This document shows, piece after piece, positions 1 to 8,336 of a stretch of DNA of 64,000 nucleotides; the stretch's first letter is position 1, and each line of letters begins with the position of its first letter. Position numbers and translations under genes: made by a program. Where the stretch lies: assembly GCF_900115345.1 (NCBI RefSeq), contig NZ_FOWC01000001.1, positions 1 through 64,000 on the forward strand, read 5' to 3'. This DNA comes from Amycolatopsis rubida (GTDB taxonomy: Bacteria; Actinomycetota; Actinomycetes; Mycobacteriales; Pseudonocardiaceae). Under the pieces are notes generated by a model. That model had not been told where the DNA came from, did no database searches, and saw nothing but the letters and a program-made list of their open reading frames with translations.

Positions 1-93
1 GATCTTGAGTTGTCCTCACAAACACCCATGATCACGCGGTGGCCGCACCCATCTCACCAACCCCCTCCAGCAAGATCACGAACTACAGCTGGA

Positions 94-119
94 GTTCTAA
101 CCGGGATAACCACTCACGA
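94..119. repeat. Half copy of GTGAGTG-type palindromic element
   Basis: The sequence GTTCTAACCGG followed by GATAACCACTCACGA closely resembles the right arm of the complete hairpin at 340-379 (GTTCTAACCGG followed by CATAGGCACTCAC). Its left arm is absent, so it cannot fold like the complete copy. It reads as a decayed member of the same dispersed family. Confidence 0.45.
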
Positions 120-167
120 CACCCAGGCCGACCCCAGCGCCGGGCCGCACCCCGTTGACCAAGGTCC

Positions 168-214
168 GTGAGGGGAACCCTGACGGAATCAGAGTCTCTC
201 AGGGTTCCCTTCAC
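168..214. terminator. Hairpin, GTGARGG family
   Basis: Arms GTGAGGGGAACCCTGA and TCAGGGTTCCCTTCAC pair over 16 positions with one G-T wobble. The loop contains GGAATCAGAGTC. The architecture resembles the hairpin at 37262-37304, which also has GGAATC and ATTCC inside the loop. It is probably a bidirectional terminator or a dispersed palindromic repeat. Confidence 0.6.
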
Positions 215-339
215 AGACAGCGGGGCGAGGTCGGCGGACGCTGACTTGCTGCGCCTTCGGCGGGGCGGGGCGGTCTTGGCTGCGCCGCTGGTCCGGACGG
301 GGCCGTTTCGTACTGGGGTTAGGCGATGAGCGGGGTGTC

Positions 340-379
340 GTGAGTGCCTATGCCGGTTCTAACCGGCATAGGCACTCAC
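340..379. terminator. Perfect 19-bp stem hairpin, GTGAGTG family
   Basis: GTGAGTGCCTATGCCGGTT and its exact reverse complement flank a CT dinucleotide, giving a nearly uninterrupted 40-base palindrome. It lies just downstream of the reverse-strand oxidase stop at 387-389, the place expected for a factor-independent terminator without a T tract. A related element sits at 22363-22402. Confidence 0.7.
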
Positions 380-386
380 AAGCCCC

Positions 387-1850
387 TCACACAGACTGAG
401 CGAACTTGAATAACACGTTGGGGTCGTACTTCTTCGCCACCTGGTCCAGCCGGGCCGCGTTGTCGCCGTAGTAGGCCGACTTCCAGTCCGGCAGGTCCGG
501 GTCGATGTAGTTCACGTAGCCGCCGCGCGCGCCCGCGTCCGCCAGTCCAGCGACCACAGTGGACACAGACTTGCGCGCGGTGTCCTGGCTGCTCGCGGTG
601 GCCGGAGCGTAGACCTGAATGCTGGCCAGCGCCTTCCGGTGCGGGAACGCCGTGGCGGTCGGCGCGATGTCGCCCACCGCGCCGCCCAGGCCGTCGATCA
701 GCAGGTCCATTCCCTTGTGCCCGGAAGCGAGATCGGCGATCTTCCCGCCCTCGACCGGATCGGTGATGATCCGCGACGACCCCACGAAGGTCTGCCGCTC
801 GGAACTGCCGGAGAAGTAGTTCATCGCCGCGCCGTAGCCGAGGGTTTTCATCGTGCGGCTGGACGGCGTCACCGAAAATCCGCTGAGCGCCGACGTCAGG
901 CCAGCCGAACTGCCCACGAACGCGCCGCCGACCCGGCACGCCCCGCCCGGGCCGCCGGAAACCACGCAGTTCGACCACAGTTCGGGCGGAGCGCTCGGCA
1001 GCCAGCGCTGCCACGCGTCGACCACGTCGCTCGCCGAACCGGACGGGAACTTCAGCGAAAACACCGTGACGGTCGGCGCTTCCACGGTGGTGAAGGTGAA
1101 CGAGGTGACCACGCCGAAGTTTCCGCCCCCGCCGCCACGCAGCGCCCAGAACAGGTCGTCGTCAGCTTGCGCGCTCACCGTGCGCAGCTTGCCGTCCGGC
1201 GTGACGATCCGCGCGGACTGCAGCCGATCGCAGGTCAGCCCGTATTTACGGGTCAGTACGCCGATTCCGCCGCCGAGCGCGAGCCCGGCAATGCCGACAG
1301 TCGGGCACGAACCCGCAGGCAGGCAACGGCCCGCCTTCGCCAGTTCCGAGTAGACGTCGCCGAGTTTCGCGCCCGCGCCGATCACCACCTGGTCGCCTTG
1401 GACCTCCACGCCGGCCATCCCGCCGACGTCGATCACCAGGCCGCCGTCCGGCGCGGAATACCCGGCGTAACTGTGCCCGCCGCTGCGCGCGGCGAGCGGA
1501 ATCCGCCCGCCGGCCGCTTCGACACAGGCCTGCACATCCTCCGGCTTCGCGCATTTCGCTACCGCAGCGGGATTGCGTCCGTCGAAAAGCGGATTGAACG
1601 CCCGCTTCGCGGTGGCGAATCCGCCCTCGGAAGGAAGTACGAGGTCGCCGGAGAGTTTGCCGCGCAATGCGTTCCAGTCCGGCGGCCCGGACGGCTTCGA
1701 GCTGGTGCTCGGCGGGACGGACGCTCTCGTCGTCGGGCTGGTCTGCGGCACCGACGGTCCCGGTTTCGCGGTGCAGGCCGCGGCCACCGCGCCGACCGCC
1801 GTCAACCCGGCGGCGCGCAAGAACGTCCTTCTCCCCAATGTCATGTTCAT
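387..1850 (-). CDS. Tat-exported FAD-binding oxidoreductase, berberine-bridge-enzyme type
   Basis: A 487-residue secreted flavoprotein of the BBE-like FAD-linked oxidase family. The N-terminus carries a twin-arginine signal (GRRTFLRAAG, residues 6-15) followed by a lipobox-like VAAAC ending at Cys26, so it is probably a Tat-exported lipoprotein. The FAD domain contains SGGHSYAGYS and GSCPTVGIAG. In this family that His and Cys can both bind FAD covalently, so bicovalent flavinylation is likely. The C-terminus (YIDPDL, AYYGDNAARL, KKYDP) is the typical BBE tail. The substrate cannot be told from sequence. Its ATG overlaps the stop of the upstream tetR gene by four bases (ATGA), so the two are translationally coupled and probably co-regulated. 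Confidence 0.88.
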   Translation of the reverse strand: MNMTLGRRTFLRAAGLTAVGAVAAACTAKPGPSVPQTSPTTRASVPPSTSSKPSGPPDWNALRGKLSGDLVLPSEGGFATAKRAFNPLFDGRNPAAVAKCAKPEDVQACVEAAGGRIPLAARSGGHSYAGYSAPDGGLVIDVGGMAGVEVQGDQVVIGAGAKLGDVYSELAKAGRCLPAGSCPTVGIAGLALGGGIGVLTRKYGLTCDRLQSARIVTPDGKLRTVSAQADDDLFWALRGGGGGNFGVVTSFTFTTVEAPTVTVFSLKFPSGSASDVVDAWQRWLPSAPPELWSNCVVSGGPGGACRVGGAFVGSSAGLTSALSGFSVTPSSRTMKTLGYGAAMNYFSGSSERQTFVGSSRIITDPVEGGKIADLASGHKGMDLLIDGLGGAVGDIAPTATAFPHRKALASIQVYAPATASSQDTARKSVSTVVAGLADAGARGGYVNYIDPDLPDWKSAYYGDNAARLDQVAKKYDPNVLFKFAQSV

Positions 1851-2491
1851 TCAGACGCCTCAGACCGTGAGTGGGTTGCGAAAAGTCCGGCCAGTAATGC
1901 CCGAAGGGCGAATGCGAACCGCTCGCCGTGCCGGGGACCGTCCCGCAGCGCTTGCGCGAGCAGCGGAAAGCGTTCCTCGTCAAGGTGCGCCAGACTGTCC
2001 ACATCGGACCGTGTGCCGGGGGTGCGGCCAGCCTCGGCGAGCGTGTGGCCGAGAACGAAAGTCATCACGGCGTTCACCATGTCGAGTCCGCGCGCCGGCG
2101 GCAACTCCAGCAGCCGCAGTGCGGTTTCGGCCACCCGCAGCGACTCCGGGCTGACCGCGGGGCGGGTCGCGGCGAGCGGCAGCACGCCCGGATGCGCGAG
2201 CAGCTGCTCCCGGTACGCCCGGGCCACCCGGCCCAGCCAGCGCTGGCCGGACTCGCCCGGTTCCGGCTCGATCGCGGCCAGTGCCGGAACGAGCCGGTCG
2301 ATGAGGGCGTCGAGCAGCGCTTCCTTGTTCGGCACGTAGTGGTAGAGCGTCATCGCCTCCACGCCGAGTTCGGTGCCGAGCTTGCGCATCGACAGCGCGG
2401 CGATGCCGTGCTCGTCCACGAACGCGAGCGCGGCGTCCACGACCCGCTCCCTGGTCAGCCCGGCGCGCGGCCGGGCCCTCCGATCGGACAC
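1847..2491 (-). CDS. TetR family transcriptional regulator
   Basis: A 214-residue TetR protein. The N-terminal helix-turn-helix (about residues 12-58) contains VVDAALAFVDEHG and MTLYHYVPNKEALLDAL. The C-terminal half resembles the tetracycline-repressor-type ligand domain. It is transcribed away from the SnoaL-like gene at 2566. The 74-base gap holds two perfect CTTAC-N3-GTAAG palindromes that are its obvious candidate operators. It overlaps the downstream oxidase by four bases, suggesting it controls itself, the oxidase and the divergent gene. The ligand is unknown. Confidence 0.88.
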   Translation of the reverse strand: MSDRRARPRAGLTRERVVDAALAFVDEHGIAALSMRKLGTELGVEAMTLYHYVPNKEALLDALIDRLVPALAAIEPEPGESGQRWLGRVARAYREQLLAHPGVLPLAATRPAVSPESLRVAETALRLLELPPARGLDMVNAVMTFVLGHTLAEAGRTPGTRSDVDSLAHLDEERFPLLAQALRDGPRHGERFAFALRALLAGLFATHSRSEASE

Positions 2492-2509
2492 TGGCCCCCC
2501 TTGACGTTT

Positions 2510-2553
2510 CTTACATCGTAAGGTACCACTGCTCTCGTCTCTTACAGCGTAAG
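2510..2553. promoter_or_regulatory. Twin TetR operators CTTAC-N3-GTAAG
   Basis: Two perfect palindromes, CTTACATCGTAAG (2510-2522) and CTTACAGCGTAAG (2541-2553), have centres 31 bases apart, about three helical turns. The first lies in the spacer of a possible forward promoter (TTGACG at 2501-2506, -10 near 2524). They sit between divergent tetR and the SnoaL-like gene, the expected place for TetR binding. Confidence 0.7.
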
Positions 2554-2565
2554 AATCGAGGAGCC

Positions 2566-3010
2566 ATGACCGACCCCAAGACCGTTCTGCGCCGCTTTCT
2601 CGCCATCGTCGACAGCCACGACCTCAGCGACCTGGACACCGTGGTGGCCGAGGACGTCACCGAATCCGGCCCGGTCGTGGTCGACGCGCCGACCGGCGGG
2701 CTCGCGGCTTTCCGCACCGGCTGGACGCAGATGCTGACCGCGTTCCCCGACCTGCGCGTCGCCGTCGATTCGCTGCTCGCCGAAGGCGACCAGGCCGCCG
2801 CCACGGTGACGCTCACCGCCACCAACACCGGACTACCGCAGAGGCTTCGCGACCGGCAACCGCGGAACGTGGCGCGGTTTCGTCCTGGCGCGGGTGACCG
2901 ACGGGCGGATCTGCGACCTCGACATTCAGACCGACCGGCTCGCGATCCTGCGGCAACTGGGCATCGTCGGCGACGACGACGAACTCGCCGCCGCCCGGCA
3001 GTCCAGCTGA
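2566..3010 (+). pseudogene. SnoaL-like ester cyclase/nuclear-transport-factor-2 fold protein, frameshifted
   Basis: The first ~90 codons from the ATG at 2566 read as a SnoaL-like polyketide-cyclase-type protein (VLRRFLAIVDSHD, FPDLRVAVDSLLAEGD). Around 2830-2845 this frame stops making sense. The homologous continuation (FATGNRGTWRGFVLARV, then DGRICDLDIQTDRLAILRQL) appears in the next frame and ends at TGA 3008-3010. The net shift is one extra or two missing bases. The start has a good ribosome site (GAGGAGCC). Either the gene is recently inactivated or the shift is a sequence error; the rest is well preserved, so decay would be recent. It is divergent from tetR and the likely target of the twin operators. 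Confidence 0.72.
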
Positions 3011-3011
3011 A

Positions 3012-3701
3012 TCAGATCAACGGCGCCATCTCCGGCACCGGCCCGGAAAGCGCGGAACCGTCGCCGCGGCCGGTCAGCCAGGCCAGCACCGTGCCCGGCG
3101 TGCCCGTGACGAGGTCACCGCCTTCGCCGAGGGTCCAAGTGCGGACGCCGTCGGTGATGCGGAACGAGGGCAGCGGACGCGGGCACATCCGGATCAGCGT
3201 CCCGGTCACCGCTTCGAGATGGTCGCCGAGCACTGCGGTGACGCTGTCGAAATCGTGGCCAGCGTCGAGGTCGGCGAGGTGGATCGTGGTCTCGGACAAC
3301 CGCAGGGTGAGCACGTCCGCGCCGGTCAGCGCACCGCCGCGGCGGTGCCGGACCGGAGCCGACCACGCCTCCTCCGGCAGCCGTGCGGCGTGGTCGGTCA
3401 GCCGTTTCCCGGACGCCACGAGGTCGGCCGCGATCTCCGCCGGAGCACGGCCAGCGCCAGCCTCGATGTCGTCGTCCCGCGCGTTGCCCGGGCCGTACAT
3501 CGACCGCTCGACCCCGGTTTCCGCCCAGGTCAGCAGGTTGCCGAGGGCGTCGGCGTTACGCGCGAGATGGGTGAGCAGATGCGCGCGCGTCCAGCCGGGC
3601 AGCGCGCTCGGCTCACCGAAGGCCGAGGCCGGCATGGCCTCGGCGACTCGCGCCCATTCGTCGTGCAGTTCCCGGATCCGGTCCAGCGCCGCAGTGGTCA
3701 C
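3012..3701 (-). CDS. Maleylpyruvate isomerase/DinB-fold mycothiol-dependent family protein
   Basis: A 229-residue protein of the actinobacterial mycothiol-dependent maleylpyruvate isomerase/DinB four-helix family. The opening PGWTRAHLLTHLARNAD and later ETTIHL supply His45, Glu137 and His141. Their spacing matches the metal-binding triad (His, then Glu-x3-His) of the characterised enzyme. The C-terminal domain is of the MDMPI-C type. Many family members have unknown substrates, so a thiol-dependent isomerase or transferase is only a family-level assignment. It converges on the SnoaL-like pseudogene with a one-base gap. Confidence 0.8.
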   Translation of the reverse strand: MTTAALDRIRELHDEWARVAEAMPASAFGEPSALPGWTRAHLLTHLARNADALGNLLTWAETGVERSMYGPGNARDDDIEAGAGRAPAEIAADLVASGKRLTDHAARLPEEAWSAPVRHRRGGALTGADVLTLRLSETTIHLADLDAGHDFDSVTAVLGDHLEAVTGTLIRMCPRPLPSFRITDGVRTWTLGEGGDLVTGTPGTVLAWLTGRGDGSALSGPVPEMAPLI

Positions 3702-3715
3702 CGGGCGATCTTAGG

Positions 3716-5422
3716 TCAGCGGCGCAGTGCCGCGGGCGCGTTCGCCGGAACCGCCGGGTTCTTCGGCGCGACCGGCTCCATCCGGGTGTACCCGCTGCGC
3801 TGCTCCGGCCGCTCGTCGGCCTCGCCCTTGTTGGGCCAGAACGAGAACGCCCGCTCGGCCTGCGCGGCAATGGTGAGCGACGGGTTCACCCCGAGGTTCG
3901 CGGTGATCGCCGATCCGTCCACAACGGACAGTCCGGGATAGCCGTAAACCCGGTGGTACGGGTCGATCACACCGGAGTCGGCGCTGTCGCCGATCGGCAC
4001 GCCGCCGATGAAGTGCGCGGTGAGCGGGATGTCGAAAACCTCACCCCAGGTGCCGCCCGGCATGCCGCCGATCCGTTCCGCGGTAAGGACGTTCGCCTCG
4101 TGCCCGGCCGGGATGAAACTCGGGTTCGGCTCGCCGTGGCCCTGTTTCGACGTGTACTTCCGCCGTCCGAACAGGCCGCGCCGGGTGTAGGTGGTGATGG
4201 AATTGTCGAGGCTCTGCATCACCAGCAGAATCACCGTGCGCTCGCTCCACCGGTACGCGTTCAGCAGTTTCGCCGACTGCGCCGGGTGCTTGATCAGGAA
4301 CGTGAGCGCCTGCCGCCAGCGCGGAACGCTCGAAGACCCGTCGGTGGCCACGGTTTGCAGCAGGCTCATCGCGTTGCTGCCCTTGCCGTAACGCACCGGT
4401 TCGATGTGCGTGTTCTCGTCCGGATGGATCGACGAGGTGATCGCGACCCCGCGGCTGAAGTCTTGTTCGGGGTCCACCGCGGTACGCGCCGCGCCGATGA
4501 TCGCCTCGGAGTTCGTCCGGGTCAGCTCGCCGAGCTTGCCCGACAGCTTCGGCAGCGCGGCCGTGTCCTTCATGCGGTGCAACAGGTTCTGCGTTCCCCA
4601 GGTGCCCGCGGCGAACACCACCTGCGCCGCGGTGACCGTGGTCCGGAACCGCCGCGAACGCGTGCCGGTCTTTTGCAGCGTGATCTCGTAACCCTTGCTG
4701 TGCGGGCTTACCGACGTCACCGTGGTCAGCGGAATGACCTGCGCGCCGTCCTTCTCCGCGAGATACAGATAGTTCTTCACCAGCGTGTTCTTCGCGCCGA
4801 CCCGGCAGCCGGTCATGCACGAACCGCATTCGGTGCACCCGACCCGGTCCGGGCCTGCTCCGCCGAAGAACGGATCCTTCGCCGTCTCGCCCGGTTTGCC
4901 GAAATACACCCCGACCGGTGTGGCATGGAACGAATCCTCGACGCCCATTTTCTTCGCGACGTCGCGCATCACCACGTCGGACGGCGTGATCGTCGGGTTC
5001 GTGACGACGCCGAGCATGCGGCTGGCCTGGTCGTAGTGCGGCGCGAGTTCGCTTTCCCAGTCGGTGATGTGCGCCCACTGCCGGTCTTGGTAGAACGGCT
5101 TGAGCGGGCGGTACAGCGTGTTCGCGTAAACCAGCGAACCGCCGCCGACTCCCGCGCCCGCCAGCACCATCACGTCGTTGAGCATGTGGATGCGCTGGAT
5201 GCCGTAACAGCCGAGCTGCGGGGCCCAGAGGTAGCGCTTGAGATCCCAGGACGTCTTGGCGAACTCGTCGTCGGCGAACCTCCGGCCCGCCTCGACCACC
5301 GCGACGCGGTAGCCCTTCTCGGTCAGCCGCAACGCCGCGACGCTGCCGCCGAACCCGGAACCGACCACGAGGACGTCGTAGTCGGGTTCTTGCCGCGCGG
5401 TGGTGGTGTTACTGGCAGTCAC
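3716..5422 (-). CDS. choD: ChoD-like GMC family oxidoreductase
   Basis: A 568-residue FAD-dependent oxidoreductase. Residues 14-40 contain the dinucleotide-binding VVGSGFGGSVAALRL. GAGVGGGSLVYANTLY and the C-terminal SVVDGSAITANLGVNPSLT are GMC signatures. Position next to guaB3 matches mycobacterial choD (Rv3409c), annotated as cholesterol oxidase. Whether this protein oxidises sterols cannot be told from sequence; several ChoD-type proteins have other roles. A CTECGSCMTGC cluster (CxxCxxCxxxC) around residue 195 precedes GAKNTLVKNYLYLAE and could hold a metal or Fe-S centre. No signal peptide is seen. Confidence 0.82.
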   Translation of the reverse strand: MTASNTTTARQEPDYDVLVVGSGFGGSVAALRLTEKGYRVAVVEAGRRFADDEFAKTSWDLKRYLWAPQLGCYGIQRIHMLNDVMVLAGAGVGGGSLVYANTLYRPLKPFYQDRQWAHITDWESELAPHYDQASRMLGVVTNPTITPSDVVMRDVAKKMGVEDSFHATPVGVYFGKPGETAKDPFFGGAGPDRVGCTECGSCMTGCRVGAKNTLVKNYLYLAEKDGAQVIPLTTVTSVSPHSKGYEITLQKTGTRSRRFRTTVTAAQVVFAAGTWGTQNLLHRMKDTAALPKLSGKLGELTRTNSEAIIGAARTAVDPEQDFSRGVAITSSIHPDENTHIEPVRYGKGSNAMSLLQTVATDGSSSVPRWRQALTFLIKHPAQSAKLLNAYRWSERTVILLVMQSLDNSITTYTRRGLFGRRKYTSKQGHGEPNPSFIPAGHEANVLTAERIGGMPGGTWGEVFDIPLTAHFIGGVPIGDSADSGVIDPYHRVYGYPGLSVVDGSAITANLGVNPSLTIAAQAERAFSFWPNKGEADERPEQRSGYTRMEPVAPKNPAVPANAPAALRR

Positions 5423-5482
5423 AGGAAAGAGCGTAACCCTCGGGGAGCCGCCAGGCCAGAGTTAAGTTACTGACGAGTTACC

Positions 5483-5689
5483 TCAGCGGGTCTTGCGCCT
5501 CGGCCCGAACCGGAACAGCTCGCCGAGTGCCCGGATGATGGCGGGCCACTCCGCCGGTTCCGTCCCGCGCAACGCCACGACCAGCGCGAGCAGCCGGATC
5601 AGCAGGCTGCCCACGACGATGCCGCCGAGCCACCAGGTCGACGCGGACTCCCCCAGCAGTGCCATCCGCTCACCCTTCAGGCGCGACAC
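5483..5689 (-). CDS. Small hypothetical single-span membrane protein
   Basis: A 68-residue reading frame (a shorter start at the second methionine would give about 60 residues). One hydrophobic segment (TWWLGGIVVGSLLIRLLALV) is followed by a soluble, basic tail ending RFGPRRKTR. No family is recognised. It lies between the choD-like gene and the guaB3 terminator, reading in the same direction. Coding status rests on length, a plausible membrane topology and position only. Confidence 0.5.
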   Translation of the reverse strand: MSRLKGERMALLGESASTWWLGGIVVGSLLIRLLALVVALRGTEPAEWPAIIRALGELFRFGPRRKTR

Positions 5690-5749
5690 CGAACTCCAAA
5701 GATAACGAAAGTATAACGGAGACGGGCGCGCTCCGGACCTTCCGGCACA

Positions 5750-5778
5750 AAAAAGGCCCCCGCGAAGGGGGCCTTTTT
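5750..5778. terminator. Bidirectional intrinsic terminator downstream of guaB3
   Basis: AAAAAGGCCCCC, loop GCGAA, GGGGGCCTTTTT: a perfect 12-bp stem with A and T tracts on both sides. It lies 11 bases beyond the guaB3 stop and would work in both directions. Confidence 0.92.
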
Positions 5779-5789
5779 CGCGAAATGCC

Positions 5790-6929
5790 TCAGCCGCGCA
5801 CGGTCAGCCCGACGCGCTGGAACTCCTTCAGGTCCGAGTACCCCGTCTTGGCCATCGCGCGGCGCAGCGCGCCGAACAGGTTCACCACGCCCTCCGCGTC
5901 CGAGGACGGGCCGAACAGCAGCGTCTTCAGGTCCACCGCGTAGTCCGAGTCCGGGCCGGCCACCACGCGCGAGCGCGGCAGCGACGGGTGCGCCGCCGCA
6001 GCGGTCCAGTACAGGCCCTGGCCCGGGGCGTCCGAGGCGGTCGCCAGCGGGGCGCCGAGCATGACCGCGTCCGCACCGCAGGCGACCGCCTTCGCGATGT
6101 CGCCGGACGTCGTGATGCCGCCGTCGGCGAGGACGTGCACGTAGCGGCCGCCGGTCTCGTCGAGGTAGTCGCGACGGGCGGCGGCCGCGTCCACGATCGC
6201 CGTCGCCATCGGGGTGCCGATGCCGAGCACGCGGTCGGTGCTGGTGACGCCCTCGGTGTAACCGTGGCCGACGATGACACCCGCCGCGCCAGTGCGCATC
6301 AGGTGCATGGCGGTGCGGTAGTCGCTCACGCCGCCCGCGATCACCGGCACGTCGAGGCGGCCGATGAACTCCTTGAGGTTGAGCGGTTCCGCGTCGCGCT
6401 GCACGTGCTCGGCGGAGATGATCGTGCCCTGCACGACCAGGATCTCCACACCCGCGGCGATCAGGTCCGGCGTCAGCTCCGCGGCGTGCTGCGGGCTGAC
6501 CCGCGCGGCGACCGTCACGCCGGATTCGCGGACCGTCTTGATCGCCTCGGTCAGCAGGTCGAGCCGGACCGGCGCGGCGTGCAGCTCCTGCAGCTCGCGC
6601 ACGACCGCAGTCGGGTCTTCGCTGTCCTCGGCCGCGCGGACGAGGCGGAAGATCGCCTCCTCGACGCATCCGTGCCGGGCCCACAGTCCTTCGGCGTTGA
6701 GCACGCCGAGGCCGCCCAGCTCGCCGATCGCCACCGCAGTCCCCGGCGACACGATCGCGTCCGTCGGGTGGGTGACCAGCGGCAGGTCGAACCGGTACGC
6801 GTCGATTTGCCAGGCAGTGGACACCACCGACGACGACCGCGTCCGCCGCGACGGCACGATCTCCACGTCATCGAGGTCATACGCCCGCCGCGCCGTGCGG
6901 CCCATGCCGATCTCGACCAGATCCCGCAC
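5790..6929 (-). CDS. guaB3: GuaB3 family IMP-dehydrogenase-related protein
   Basis: A 379-residue (beta/alpha)8-barrel protein of the GuaB3 family. The chosen start is GTG at 6929 (RDLVEIGMGRTARRAYDLDD) because AGAAGGGA lies at proper spacing upstream. Upstream in-frame sequence is low-complexity and the resulting length fits the family. It has no CBS domains and no GSICTT-type catalytic cysteine loop like the one in guaB2. Phosphate-binding glycines (GADAVMLGAPLA) are present. The family is clearly related to IMP dehydrogenase, but its reaction in actinobacteria is not firmly settled. It shares the strand with guaB2 but an MFS gene and a relic separate them. Confidence 0.9.
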   Translation of the reverse strand: MRDLVEIGMGRTARRAYDLDDVEIVPSRRTRSSSVVSTAWQIDAYRFDLPLVTHPTDAIVSPGTAVAIGELGGLGVLNAEGLWARHGCVEEAIFRLVRAAEDSEDPTAVVRELQELHAAPVRLDLLTEAIKTVRESGVTVAARVSPQHAAELTPDLIAAGVEILVVQGTIISAEHVQRDAEPLNLKEFIGRLDVPVIAGGVSDYRTAMHLMRTGAAGVIVGHGYTEGVTSTDRVLGIGTPMATAIVDAAAARRDYLDETGGRYVHVLADGGITTSGDIAKAVACGADAVMLGAPLATASDAPGQGLYWTAAAAHPSLPRSRVVAGPDSDYAVDLKTLLFGPSSDAEGVVNLFGALRRAMAKTGYSDLKEFQRVGLTVRG

Positions 6930-7100
6930 GTGATGTCCCTTCTCGCGCCTGACGCCTTCACTGTCCATTGTCGCGAGTCGACCCGGGTTACCTGCGCGCG
7001 GGGGACCGTTGCGGTGGCGACAACCACCGGTTGTGCGCGCGGTTGTTTGCCACCGGCGCGAGCGGATGGTTGGCTGCCCGGCTGAGCGAGGGGGACGGAT

Positions 7101-8336
7101 TTGGCGCTGGGCAAGGACTTTCACCGGCTGTGGCTGGCGTACGCGGTCAGCGTCGCGGGCACCTACTTCGCCCTCGACGCCTTCTCGATCATCGCGGTGC
7201 GGGTGCTGCACAGCAGTGCCGCGCAGGTGTCGCTGCTGGCCGGAGCCGGGCTCGCGGTCGGTTCGCTGGCGGCGCTCCCGCTCGGTCCATGGGTGGAATT
7301 CCGGCGGAAACGACCGGTGCTGATCGCCATGGACCTCGTCCGGTTCGCCGCCCTGCTCACACTGCTGCCCGCGTACCTGCTGGACCTGCTGACGTTCGCC
7401 CAGCTCGTGGCGGTATCGGTGCTCGTGGCCGCGGCGAACATCGCGTTCACCTCGGCGAGCGGCGCGTATCTGAAATCACTCGCGGCTGGTCCAGACCTGC
7501 TCACCGCCAACGGCCGGTTCGAGACGACACTGTGGACCGCTACCGCGCTCGGCCCGCCAGCGGGCGGCGCGGCAATCGGATTCTTCGGCCCGCTGGCCAC
7601 TGTGATCCTGGACGCGCTCAGCTACTTGCTCTCCGCGCTCTCGCTCTCGACGATCCGCACCCGCGAGCCCCAACCAGCCCGCCCCGCCGCCTTCCGCGCC
7701 GCGGACCTCGCCGAGGGCTGGCGCTACCTCTTCCGGCATGCCCGGCTGCGGATGCTGTTCCTCAACTCCTGCCTGGTCAACGGCCTGATCATGGCCACCT
7801 CGCCGGTGCTGGCGGTGCTACTGCTCGGCGAACTCGACCTGCCGACCTGGCAGTACGGGCTCGCGTTCGGCATCCCGTGCCTCGGCGGCCTGGCCGGCTC
7901 CCGGCTCGCCCGCGACCTGGTGCCGCGCTACGGCCGGGTGCGGCTGCTGCCGATCCTCGCCGCGGTCCGGACATGCTGGGTCGTGCTGCTGGCGTTCGTG
8001 CCGCCCGGTATCGGCGGGCTGTTCTGGGTGATGGCGGTGGAGTTCGGACTGATCGTCTGCGCGGCGGCGTACAACACCGTCCTCGCGACCTACCGGCTCG
8101 AAGAGACCGAAGACGGCTACGTGAGCCGGATGTTGTCCGCGTGGCGGATCAGCAGCAGCGCCAGCACCGCCGGACTGACGCTGCTGTGGGGTTTGGTGGC
8201 GACGTGGCTGGGCACGCGCGGCGCGCTCGGACTGGCGGGCGCGTTGATGCTGGCGACGCCGTTGCTGCTGCTCGGCTGGAACCGCGCTCAGAACGAGACG
8301 CGCGCGGTGGAATCGGTCCACAGCACGGATTCCTGA
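7101..8336 (+). CDS. MFS transporter, MefA/enterobactin-exporter-like
   Basis: A 411-residue membrane protein with about twelve hydrophobic segments. It starts at TTG 7101 behind a GAGGGGGA ribosome site. Sequences such as ALGPPAGGAAIGFFGPLATVILDALSYLLSA fit the MFS_3 group that includes macrolide and siderophore exporters (the motif is split here only for description: GPPAGG near residue 155). It is inserted between guaB3 and guaB2 on the opposite strand, where mycobacteria have no gene, so it is an accessory gene in this locus. Its 3' end overlaps the end of a reverse-strand DUF3574 relic. Substrate unknown. Confidence 0.85.
   Translation: MALGKDFHRLWLAYAVSVAGTYFALDAFSIIAVRVLHSSAAQVSLLAGAGLAVGSLAALPLGPWVEFRRKRPVLIAMDLVRFAALLTLLPAYLLDLLTFAQLVAVSVLVAAANIAFTSASGAYLKSLAAGPDLLTANGRFETTLWTATALGPPAGGAAIGFFGPLATVILDALSYLLSALSLSTIRTREPQPARPAAFRAADLAEGWRYLFRHARLRMLFLNSCLVNGLIMATSPVLAVLLLGELDLPTWQYGLAFGIPCLGGLAGSRLARDLVPRYGRVRLLPILAAVRTCWVVLLAFVPPGIGGLFWVMAVEFGLIVCAAAYNTVLATYRLEETEDGYVSRMLSAWRISSSASTAGLTLLWGLVATWLGTRGALGLAGALMLATPLLLLGWNRAQNETRAVESVHSTDS

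Larger units (their letters stand above)
1..386. other. Intergenic region with hairpin repeats, no gene seen
   Basis: No convincing coding region is visible. The stretch holds one right-half copy of a GTGAGTG-type element near 94-119 and two complete hairpins (168-214 and 340-379). The last lies just beyond the stop codon of the reverse-strand oxidase. The gene to the left of the window is not visible. Confidence 0.6.

Noticed and set aside
5423..5482. KstR-type sterol operator upstream of the choD-like gene
   Set aside because: AGTTA-containing direct repeats are present (near 5459-5481), but they do not match the inverted KstR consensus I know, so no sterol control is claimed.
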